A DNA stretch of 64,000 bases from contig NC_068573.1 in the NCBI RefSeq assembly GCF_025698545.1, positions 6,763,001 to 6,827,000 of the forward strand, given 5' to 3'. Below the pieces are notes generated by a model. That model searched no databases, was not told where the DNA came from, and saw only the letters and a list, made by a program, of their open reading frames with translations. Below are positions 49,057 through 57,759 of this stretch, piece by piece. Every line of letters begins with the position of its first letter. Position 1 is the first letter of the stretch. The stretch comes from Gossypium raimondii (Eukaryota; Streptophyta; Magnoliopsida; Malvales; Malvaceae). A program made the translations under genes and the position numbers.

Positions 49057-49147
49057 AATTTTGAGATCAGAGTTTGGTAAAAAAAAATTGTCTGTCACGG
49101 TTGAATCAGAAACACGGACCAATTAAACCTCATCATATCTCAAAATT
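49057..49147 (-). ncRNA. U18: U18 C/D-box snoRNA, predicted 25S rRNA 2'-O-methylation guide
   Basis: Minus strand: perfect 11-bp terminal stem AATTTTGAGAT/ATCTCAAAATT, C box ATGATGA, guide AATTGGTCCGTGTTT directly followed by CTGA (D'), and D box CTGA next to the closing stem. TTGGTCCGTGTTT is complementary to 25S rRNA AAACACGGACCAA, the target of U18 in yeast and animals (a 2'-O-methyl A). The fifth base before D' pairs with an A, as expected. All box and stem features are canonical, so this is the firmest member of the cluster. About 91 nt. Confidence 0.85.
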
Positions 49148-49217
49148 TTAAAGAAATTTACAACGAAAAAATGGAGAATTGTTTCATAAATTTCAATAAA
49201 TAAATAAAACAAAGGAA

Positions 49218-49302
49218 CGATCATCAGAGACTTAAATACAAGTAATCATGGAATAAATCCATTCATATTGTTGCAGTTTTTTTTCTTCTCATCAATTGAT
49301 CG
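49218..49302 (-). ncRNA. C/D-box snoRNA, predicted 18S rRNA guide
   Basis: Minus strand: stem CGATCA/TGATCG, C box TTGATGA, and D box CTGA directly before the closing stem. Internal AAAACTGCAACAA is complementary to TTGTTGCAGTT of 18S rRNA, about ten bases downstream of the U54-like target. An ATGA after AACAAT could be D'. The target region is the one served by U36/snR47-type guides, but the name is not assigned. First gene of the cluster, about 85 nt. Confidence 0.65.
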
Positions 49303-49438
49303 ATGACAAAAACAAAACGAAGGAAAGAAAATTTCGGGGAAATGAAAACCATAAGCCATAGATCTGAAAGCTGAAAAAAACGAAATGAAACCTAGCTGTG
49401 AAGAAGAGGAGACAGTGGCGAAAGTCTGGGTTTTCATG

Positions 49439-49572
49439 GTATTTATAGATCTAATTGGGGAGGTTGCTATAAACCCTAGATTGCAACGGCGGCGTTTACC
49501 ACTGGGACTAGAGAATTGAAATGGGCTGAATTGCTTAATAATTGAAAATGGGCTGAGTTTAGATTTTGGGCT
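49439..49572 (-). promoter_or_regulatory. snoRNA cluster promoter: TATA box, telo box and three site II elements
   Basis: Read on the minus strand: three site II motifs (TGGGCT on plus at 49522, 49549 and 49567), then a telo box (AAACCCTA on plus, 49471-49478), then TCTATAAATACC (49439-49450). This combination is known from plant ribosomal-protein and snoRNA genes. It stands about 140 bp upstream of the first snoRNA and faces the cluster. Confidence 0.75.
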
Positions 49573-50133
49573 TTTTCTTCTTTTTTTTTTAACATGTGGG
49601 GGTATTGTTGCCAATGTAAGAAAACGTGAGATCGAGTGTGCTGAAGCGTATTGTCTTTCTATTTATAGGTTAAGAAAGGGCTATAAATAATTTTAGACAT
49701 CGTGTCAAAAAATTAGATATAAACAGGTAATGAAATTGTTAAAAAAAAATTCAAAACTATTTTCTTAACTAAAACCCTAATCGATTTCAACATTTTGGTA
49801 AAGTTTCATCTTTTATTATTTATTATAATATATAATAATAATTTAATTTTATTTATATTTAATTATATGTGTTTGAGAATTAAATTGATAGAATGTGTAA
49901 ATATCGAGGACTAAATATGTTATTATACCGCTTAAAAGGACCATGTCAATCATTCTCGTTAATCATTTAATGGAAAGTGACTAAAATAGAAACGATCTAA
50001 AACGTTAGTGACGAAATTTAAAAAACTATAGTTTGATGTCCATAACACAAACACAATAATTATTAGATGATTAGTAGTATAAATTACCCAAAATAAAGAG
50101 AAAATAATATCATTTGTGTGAATTACTGATCAG
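49573..50133. other. Intergenic DNA with SINE and MITE remnants
   Basis: GAGTGTGCTGAAGCGTATTG at 49632 matches the SINE-like piece at 42285-42365. 49900-50060 (GGACTAAATATG, GTGACTAAAATAG, ACGAAATTTA) has the style of a TIR element similar to 23450-23591. No gene. Confidence 0.35.
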
Positions 50134-50308
50134 TTATTTAGTGGCGTTTTCGTTGTAAATTTACCGCTAATGCTTATTTTTAGCGGCGTTTTCAGACAAT
50201 CGCCGCTAATGCTCGACCTTTAGCGGCGCTTTTCTGCTTGATTTTTAGTGGCGTTTTTTTGTCTAAACGCCACTAAAAACGCTGCTAAAAGTCTGTTTTG
50301 GTGTAGTG
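50134..50308 (-). mobile_element. CACTA (En/Spm) transposon end
   Basis: The right border reads CTGTTTTGGTGTAGTG, i.e. CACTACACCAAAACAG on the minus strand, the terminal motif of CACTA elements. Inward are repeated subterminal TAGCGGCG/CGCCGCTA and AGTGGCGTTTT words. Only one end is found, so this is a fragment or a very short derivative. Confidence 0.65.
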
Positions 50309-50646
50309 TGATTAGTTATCTTTCTCTAAATGGAATTAACCGATTAACTAACGAAAAGAATTTTAAGTATGAGTGAAAAACAACAAAGTTTAAAGACGGA
50401 TTTCTAGGATAAGCCAAAATAAAGTGAAGAACTCATTGTTTCCAATTGAGATTTTTTGACATCTGCCAGAAATTTTATGAAGCTTTCTTACGGAAACATT
50501 AAATATTTTGGCCAAATCCATGGCCGCCAATTAAATTCACTCTTAAAGGGAAGATGATTTGAGGAAAAACCAAAAAGGAAGCAAACAAACAAACATATTA
50601 ATTCTTTTGCGAATATTGGATCCAAACAAATAGAATTTCTTTTCTC
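50309..50646 (+). promoter_or_regulatory. Upstream region and 5' UTR of the prolyl 4-hydroxylase gene
   Basis: Lies between the CACTA end and the P4H start codon. No convincing TATA box was found; A-rich text (50560-50640) precedes the ATG at 50647. A 99-residue antisense ORF here is taken as a shadow. Confidence 0.35.
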
Positions 50647-53600
50647 ATGGATTCCCGGTATTTTCTCGGATTCTTTCTTCTTCTTTTGATCAATTTTTCT
50701 TTGGTTCCGGCTGAGGTTAATGGATCGGTGCTTAAAATGAGAGGAGGAACTTCTTCTGTTCAATTTGATCCCACTTCTGTTACTCAACTCTCATGGCACC
50801 CCAAGTAACTTCAAATTCCAATCCTTTTTGCAGTTCAGGATCAGGGATTTAAATAGCAGTCCGATATCAGAATAGCGGCTGTTATATAGCGGTAGCGGCA
50901 CCGTCCGAAATCGCTTTTGCTGAAAATAGCGGTGTGAAGCGGAGTCACACCAATAGCGGTGGATCGCAACCGCAATTTAATGGGTAACGGCCAATTGCGG
51001 CAATAACGGGCCGCTATTCCCGTTATTTTCCATTACAGTAAATTAAAAAAAAAGTCATCCCCTCTAAACAAAAACCTGCAAAATCAGAGAGCTTTCAATC
51101 AAAAAAAGTAAAAAGAAGTCCAAATAAATAGAAAAAAGTTATCAAAACTCAAAAGCAATAGAAAATATGAAATTCTATTTCTTATATTTCGGCAAACAAC
51201 AAGCAGCAGATGAAACCAAGGAGCCGAGGACTTGAATCTGAAAAGCAAACCCTGCCCTAATCACTTGCACATTCAGAGATTGATAATTTTCAAGTAAGTA
51301 GGACCTGAAATTTTATCTTGATTTTTGCTTGTTTGTCTTGAATCTGCAGTGCAAATATGTTCTTTAGAATTGAGGACACCATTTGAACCGCTTGACGGAC
51401 CCCATCTATTTCCTCTTCGAAATTCTAGGTTTCTTCCAGCTCTTTCTCAGCCCTTCTAAGCCAGTATTCCTTTACCTGGTTTTTCACACTTTCAACAGCA
51501 GTAGAGGCAACATATTCGGCCATTTTTGTTGATAGTCTGATGAGAGTTGGAGCCTTGGAGGCTACTGGTTAGGGTTAGGGAATAGAATCGTTTCATTTGA
51601 TTTTAATTTTTCTGTTTTTGTTTTGGTTTATGGCTTTATGGCTTATGGCATGCTGCTCTATTTTGTTTTTCTTTGGTTCTTGTTTTACTCATTAATTAGG
51701 GGCAGCCACCGTCTGTTTTAACCACTAGAAAATAGCCATGTAAATTGTGCTTTTATTGAGAAATGGTAAGTTGGTAACTATAAAGTTTCTGTCAATTTGC
51801 AGCCACCGTTCATTTTATCCACTAGAAAAGAGCCATGTAAATTGTGCTTTTATTGAGAAATGGTAACCATAAAGTTTCTATAAATTTTTAATAAAGTAAA
51901 TCACTAAATTGTTAAAAATTTTCTTAAAACAATTATGAGAAAATTTCTTTATTAAATTTAAATATATATATATATATATATATATAAATCTCTGACACAA
52001 TTTTTAGTATGACATGTAATAAAGTCTTTATAGTTAATTTTCCCTTAAGTCCCTTAAGTCTTTGTTATCTATGAACAAACATTCATATATTAAAAATTAA
52101 AAATATTTGAAACACGAAATTTTATCATATGTTTGTTGATAAAGTAAATGTTTGTCCACAAGAATCTAGAAAAGGATTTATGGAATTTCCAATGAAATGG
52201 TACCTTCAAATATAAATGTTAAGCAATTTAAGAATCTAATTGTAACAAAGTAAAAAAAGTAAAACATATCTAAGAAAAGAAACAAAACACTCCTTTTGAA
52301 AGAATTCAGAAAATGAAGATGTTTAGTTAGCTTATAAATAAAAATAGTATTAAGTAAATAGAACACAATAAATGATTGGACAAGCAGAGGACTAAAAGAG
52401 AAAAACAAATTCGTTTTATTTAGAAACAATAAATGAAAGAGCCCAAAATTTAAAGAAGAATCTTGCATGACCCAAATATTTATAAACTCATATTAGAGAG
52501 AAAAGAAGAAGAAGAAGAAGAAGAAGCTTTAGAAAGGCTTCTCATTTATTAGTAAAATTAACCCAATAAAGAAAAAAACTTTAGATTTAACTTAAGAGAG
52601 TAAAAAATGATTTCTAAATATAATTTAGTTTGCATAATAAGAAAAATTACTATGTTTTACACTTAAGAGTTCATAAGTGTTAGAAAACACTCTAAAAATC
52701 ATTAAAAGTGATTTTTTATAATTATAATTATAATTACTATGTTTTACAATAAGTTGTGCAAATTTTAAAAAAATTCACGACCGCGATACCCGCAGTGACC
52801 GCAATAGCGTCCGTTATGTCCGCGACCGCAATAAACGTGACGCGACCGAAAATGCGACCGCGACCGCAATTTAAATCCTTAGTTCAGGTTATTCAAAACT
52901 TTGAAATTTACGATTTTTTTTTCTTGAAGGGCTTTTATTTACAAAGGATTTTTATCAAGTGAGGAATGTGATCACCTTATTATTCTAGTAAGCAACCATT
53001 TTTCTCTTTTGTTGTTGAAGAATTTCAACATATAAAAAAAGAAATTGTATTAATTTCAGGCTAAGGATAAGTTAGAGAAGTCAATGGTGGCAGATGATGT
53101 ATCAGGCCAGAGTATTGAAAGTGAAGTTCGAACCAGCTCCGGCATGTTTCTTGAGAAAGCTCTGGTATATAAATGAATTGTCTTTCATTCCTTTTTTTTA
53201 GCTTAAAGCTGTGAAATTAGCTGGAATTTATGTTAATTTAAGAGAGGAATGCTCAATTTATGAGTCTAATTGTTGAATTTAGAAGGAAAAAGAATTGATC
53301 TATTATCCATATGATCTTGTTTTTATGTAATTTTATGCAATGTGATTCTTGCTTTGTTTAAGAAAGGATGAAGCATCTGGCTGTTTATAATTATGTCATT
53401 GTATTAGTACTTTCATGTTTTTTTTCCCCTTCCGTGGGATACTGGTCGTAGCTGTTTGAGATTGTTCTGTTTTTGAGAACATGTATTTGATATAGACTGA
53501 CTATATGAACTGAAATTTGCGTGGTGCTTGTGAGATTTTAATCACTTGAATGGCAGAATGCTAGGTGTTTGATGTTAAAACTTGTATTCCAAAATGTGAT

Positions 53601-55055
53601 GGTTGATGCATTGTGTGGCTTTTCCCCTCATTATTCATTCAAACTTAATCCGAAGTGTATTGTATTCCGAAGTGTTTGTACTGAAAGCAGTTGTATTCTA
53701 AAATGTCATGGGTGATGCATTGTGTATTTTTCCCCTCATGATTCATTCAAACTTAATCCGAAAACCAGGTCTTTGCCGAAAGAATCTGTTTCCTCATTGA
53801 AGGAATGGTTCTAAAAGAATATAACTTGCGAGTTAGCCACATTGTTTTTGTTTAGTAAAAGCCTTTTCAGACCTGTGCCGTATACTATCGCGGATGAAAT
53901 CATGCTTAGGTTTAGTTATGCGTTTCTTTGAGTTTAGAAATCGTTTACTCTATGCTTATTTTTATTATTAGGATTGTTTATATTTATGGTATGGATCATG
54001 TTTGGAAAGCATTTCATCATTGCATGTGCTGATTCTTGAACTTCAAATGTTTCTGCGGTATCTCGTATGAAGGATGAAGTAGTTGCTGATATTGAAGCCA
54101 GGACTGCAGCATGGACCTTCCATCCAGTAGGTACTTTTGTTTTTTCTTTTACATGCTAGTCATGCTCTACAATTTCTTCATCCAATTGTAAGGACTTTTC
54201 GCATTTGACTTGGACACGGCGTTACAAACAGAGAATGGGGAGGCACTACAAATACTGCACTATCAGCATGGTCAGAAATATGAACAACATTTTGGTTATT
54301 TTTATGACAAGGTTAACCTCGAGAGGGGTGGTCACCGTATTGCCACTGTACTGATGTATTTGTCTGACGTTGAGAGTAGTGGCAAAACTGTATTTCCAAA
54401 TTCAGAGGTACGCATTTGCCGGTGAATCCGGTTCTCTGGTTGTCTTTGGTTTCTTTTATTAACATTTGTTTTCTTCCTATACTACACGTATCCATTTTAT
54501 TTTGTTCATCGCTCATTGTTTGTCTTCTGCAGGGAAAACTTACTCAGCCCAAGGACGACAGCTGGTCAGATTGTGCGAAAACGGGATATGCTAGTATTAT
54601 GGTTACCCTTGGCGATTTTAACTAGGAGTAGTTGGAACATGATGTCTAATTGATTGGCTAGTTTCTTGTTTAATCGTTCTCAGATAAGTTGTGCTAGAAA
54701 TCCAACCTTAAAGCCATCGGTATCTAACTCAACTGTATCGGTTGTACTTGCAGTGAAACCCAGAAAAGCCGATACATTGCTGTTCTTCAATCTTCATCCT
54801 GATACAACTACTGATCCCAAGAGTTTACATGGAAGTTGCCCGGTGATAAAGAGCGAGAAATGGTCCGCCACAAAGTGGATCCATGTCCAGTCCTTTGATA
54901 ACATGGAGAGCCAGACCGAAGACTGTGTTGATAAGAATGGGAACTGCCCTTTCTGGGCAAAGGCTGGCGAGTGCGAAAAGAACCCGGCTTACATGGTAGG
55001 TTCCGAAGAGTTTACGGGATACTGTAGGAAGAGTTGCAAGGTATGCTCCTCCTAG
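50647..55055 (+). CDS. Prolyl 4-hydroxylase-like protein with ShK domain (7 exons)
   Basis: Spliced product of 305 residues. Exons 50647-50804, 52930-52987, 53060-53164, 54073-54130, 54232-54407, 54533-54593 and 54754-55055, all introns GT-AG. A hydrophobic signal anchor spans residues about 6-21. The P4H body follows (AFIYKGFLSSEECDHLI, SGMFLEKA, GGHRIATVLMYLSDVE, LHGSCPV, EKWSATKWIHV), then a ShK/ShKT domain with six Cys (263, 270, 279, 296, 300, 303). Family role: an Fe(II)/2-oxoglutarate dioxygenase of ER/Golgi that hydroxylates proline in cell-wall glycoproteins such as extensins. Distal His 231 and 2-oxoglutarate Lys 241 are kept. The first iron motif HxD (family EPHFDYF) reads H146-F-G148, so the Asp ligand is lost (GGT at 54294). 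The exon 3 donor is TG|GT instead of AG|GT, and KGD reads KAD. The frame is intact, but catalysis is doubtful. Intron 1 carries a transposon. Confidence 0.85.
51425..51523 (-). pseudogene. Gene-like fragment carried by the hAT element
   Basis: A minus-strand frame opens at ATG 51523 and reads MAEYVASTAVESVKNQVKEY, then WLRRAEKELEE, to a TAG at 51425. It stays open beyond the stop (NFEEEIDGVRQAVQMVSSIL). The helical, charged pattern is faintly like the N-terminal coiled coil of plant CC-NBS-LRR proteins, but this is weak. It could be a captured host fragment or the remains of an element gene. Confidence 0.3.
51702..51891. repeat. Tandem duplication of about 97 bp inside the hAT element
   Basis: GCAGCCACCGT...CCACTAGAAAA...AGCCATGTAAATTGTGC...TTATTGAGAAATGGTAA occurs at 51702 and again at 51799 with few changes. 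Confidence 0.85.
51963..51986. repeat. (TA)n microsatellite
   Basis: TA dinucleotide run of about 12 units within the hAT-like element. Confidence 0.9.
52504..52526. repeat. (GAA)n microsatellite
   Basis: About seven GAA units in a row, within the hAT-like element. Confidence 0.9.
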
Positions 55056-55225
55056 AAAACCTTTTTCCAGGCATTTTGAAGGACCATGGTTAACCATTTC
55101 AAAGTTGTATATACTGATACTCAAATTCATTTCGCTGCAATGGCTACCGTCTGATCACTCGAATTGAATCTCTTCTTCAGAACAAAAACAAATTAAACAG
55201 CATGAATTTTCAATTAGAATAAGGG

Positions 55226-55931
55226 TTGGATTAGTATTGTTTTTAAAAATTGATTTTAAATTTTTTTATAAAAGGTGTCATGAAAAAAATGCTTTCAGGG
55301 AGTATTTTTGAATATTTTAGTTTTAAGTATATAGTATTGCTGTCAAAAAGTGTTTTAAGAAATAAAATATTCATTTTAGACATGGTATTATAAAGTAATA
55401 AATATGCATTTAAATAATGTTTAAATTAATTAATATTATGATATTTTAGCAAAAATATAAAAAATAATTTATTATAATTTATTGTTAATATTTTAATATA
55501 TGAAATATAAATTTTAAATATTTTAAGTAATCAATATTAAATGTTTATAAAATTTAATTAGAATATATAAACTATATTTTAAATATTTAAATATAATAAT
55601 TAAATATTTGTAATTAGATATCAACATATTTGTATTATTTTAAGAAATATTTTTAAATTTTTAATTAATGATTTTGTTTTAAAATGTAATTTGAATATAT
55701 GAGCCATATTAATATTAACATGGAGAGATAAAATAATAATGCTTCTAGAAGTGCTTTTAGCTAAAAAACAGCTAAAAGTTTTAGTTTCAGAGTAAAAGTG
55801 TGGTGTTTTTGAGTAAAAATGCTTTTGAAAAGTTACTTTTTTCAACAAAAAGTTACTTGTTTAGCATAATTTTTCTGGAAGTATTTTCAAGCAAAAAAAG
55901 TTTAATTTTAAACATCGCTAAACATAGTCTA
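55226..55931. mobile_element. MITE family M1, copy b
   Basis: Lies just behind the P4H 3' end. The interior matches 26520-27165 in the same order (TTTAGACATG, AATATGCATTTAAATAATG, AACTATATTTTAAATATTT). The right end AACATCGCTAAACATAGTC is the inverted form of the family's left end TAGTTTAGCAATG, supporting terminal inverted repeats. No ORF. Confidence 0.65.
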
Positions 55932-56655
55932 ACAAAAGGCTTTTTTACTTGAATATTATAAAAAATAAAATAAAATACCTAAATAGTATGTCAGGGGGAT
56001 TATGTACCGAAATGGTACATTCATGCAAGTGGAGGGTGGTGCATAGGTGGCACCACCCTAAAATCTGATTGAGTTGACTAAAAAAATTATTAAAAAAATT
56101 AGAAATACCATCTAAATAGGCGGCACCAAAGAAATACGGGTCATTTACGACCCGTATACGACCAAAACCTGACCCGCTATCGACTCGCTGTCATTGAGGT
56201 GATAGGACCACTGGTGATGCCTAATAGGTAGGCGGCACACCCCCTGGTCATGCCTAACGGATAGGTGGCACTGGGGTGGTGAAGCCAACCTCATAGGCGG
56301 TACACTCTTGACCCCTACAATAGTGGCAGCGATAGGACGAGACTATGCCCGTGAATTACGTTTTAGGGACCATTATAAGGTCCCCAATGTCCCCATTTTG
56401 GCCAAATGAAAGGAAAATATATTAGAAGAAGAATAATAGAGCGGGAAGGGAAGGAAGGGAAAAAAAGAAAGAAGAAAAGAGAAGCATAATAGAGAGAGGA
56501 GAAAGGGAAGGAAAAAAAATAGAAAAGGAAAGGAGAAAGGGAAGGAAAAGAAGTGTTTGGGATTTGAAAAAAAATTAGGATTGTGTTTAGGGTTTGAAAA
56601 AAATTAATTAAGAAGTTATATTTGGGGTTAGAAGGATTTGATGTTGAATAAAAGA
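55932..56655. other. Repeat-rich DNA with GGCGGCAC words, left flank of the copia insertion
   Basis: 56110-56310 repeats TAGGCGGCAC, ATAGGTGGCAC and close variants in a GC-richer stretch. Purine-rich text follows (56410-56560, GGGAAGG/GAAAAGAG). No gene. Together with the plant-mobile-domain remains at 62618 it may be the other side of one larger element split by the copia insertion, but this is not shown. Confidence 0.4.
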
Positions 56656-56895
56656 TATTGGAATTAATTCTGTAAATATGTATGGTAGTTTTTGTGTATA
56701 TCTCTTTTCTTTTAATTAGGAGATTAGATGCTAAAGTTTAGGAGATAATATTTTGGTTTAATTAGGAGATTAAATGCTAAAGTTTAGGAGATAATATTTT
56801 GGTTTCTATCTTTGTATTTTACTATGTATATATGTTCTTGATTTTGGGAGGAATGAGAGACAGAGAAAATTCCCACAATTCTTGTTATTTTTTCA
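56656..56895 (+). repeat. 5' LTR of the copia element
   Basis: Begins TATTGGAATTAATTC and ends TTATTTTTTCA. The usual first TG is TA in both LTRs. Holds two tandem units of about 47 bp (TTAGGAGATTA...GATGCTAAAGTTTAGG). Differs from the 3' LTR by about three bases, including one T-run length change. Confidence 0.9.
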
Positions 56896-56908
56896 TGGTA
56901 TCAAAGCA
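56896..56908 (+). promoter_or_regulatory. Primer-binding site (initiator Met tRNA type)
   Basis: TGGTATCAAAGCA directly after the 5' LTR. The consensus complement of initiator tRNA-Met is TGGTATCAGAGC, so there is one mismatch. Confidence 0.8.
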
Positions 56909-56928
56909 GGTTTTGAACGTGTAAAGTT

Positions 56929-57759
56929 TTGCTAATAGCTGGTGGGAAAGGTGATTCCGGTCACAAATTCGGCGAAGTGGCGGTTGTGCGAAAAATGATT
57001 TCTCCGTACGATATAACCTCGCTTGATAATCCTGGACTTGCAATCACTCAAGTACAATTGAAAGTGGAAAACTATGAAGAATGGGCTCGTTCTTTCCGAA
57101 CGACGTTGCGTGCTAGGAAGAAGTTCGGATTTATTGACGGATCGATTAAAAAACTAGATGATACATCAGACGACATTGAAGATTGGTGGACCATTAACTC
57201 GTTGCTAGTTTCGTGGAATCGGAATACCATTGAACCAACTCTTCGATCCACCATATCTCATGTCGAGGTGGCTAAGGATTTGTAGGATGATATCCGAGAG
57301 AGATTTTCAATGGCCAATGGTCCAAGAATCTAACAACTCAGATCTGATCTTGTAGAATGCAAGCAAAAAAGATTGACTATTGTCAATTATTTTGGAAAAT
57401 TGAAACTGATATGGGATGCATTGGTGATTTTTGATCAATTGTCGACTTGTAAATGTAGGAATTGTACTTGTCAACTATCAGCCGAGTTGGAAAAGCGACG
57501 AGAAGAGGAAAAAGTTCACCACTTCCTGATGGAATTGGATGGGACATATAGCACGGTTAGATCCAACATCTTGGCTAACGATCCATTTCCATCCTTGAGC
57601 AAGGCTTATTCGATGGTTATTCAGGAAGAACGAGTGAAGACCATATCTCGTGAGATGGAAGATCGCCCCAATATGATGGCTATGGCGGTGCAAAGTCAAG
57701 GCCGTGGAGAAAGTAAGGAGAAAGGGGGTTTGTTCCCATTGCAAACAACCCGGACATGA
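56929..57759 (+). pseudogene. copia gag, broken
   Basis: The capsid part of the polyprotein. The frame starts at 56929 and shows LKVENYEEWARSFRTTLRAR, KKFGFIDGSI and DWWTINSLLVSWNRNTI, then TAG at 57283 (family Trp), TAA at 57331 (CAA expected in the IQQL motif), and resumes in frame with RLTIVNYFGKLKLIWDALV and EKVHHFLMELDG. It leaves frame near 57700, just before the zinc knuckle, which is read one frame away. Both stops are explained by one G-to-A or C-to-T change. No intact capsid can be made. Confidence 0.85.

Larger units (their letters stand above)
50840..52880. mobile_element. Non-autonomous hAT-like element in P4H intron 1
   Basis: An exact 8-bp duplication AGTTCAGG flanks it (50832-50839 and 52881-52888). 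The ends are inverted: CAGGGATTTAAAT on the left and ATTTAAATCCTT on the right. Subterminal AGCGG words on the left and ACCGC/GACCGC words on the right are dense. Length 2,041 bp, no transposase. An 8-bp duplication with short TIRs is typical of hAT elements. It sits only 35 bp inside the intron donor and 41 bp before the acceptor. Confidence 0.85.

Noticed and set aside
48795..49064. Plus-strand ORF of 89 residues
   Set aside because: It runs antisense through three snoRNAs; the conserved rRNA-complementary elements explain the sequence.
49246..49614. Minus-strand ORF of 122 residues
   Set aside because: It overlaps the telo-box/site II/TATA promoter and the first snoRNA; no known domain, Ser/Lys-rich by base composition. 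The non-coding reading explains the region better.
54210..54625. Separate short genes over the P4H exons
   Set aside because: These frames are exons 5 and 6 read into introns; the GT-AG joined model restores the full P4H/ShK protein.
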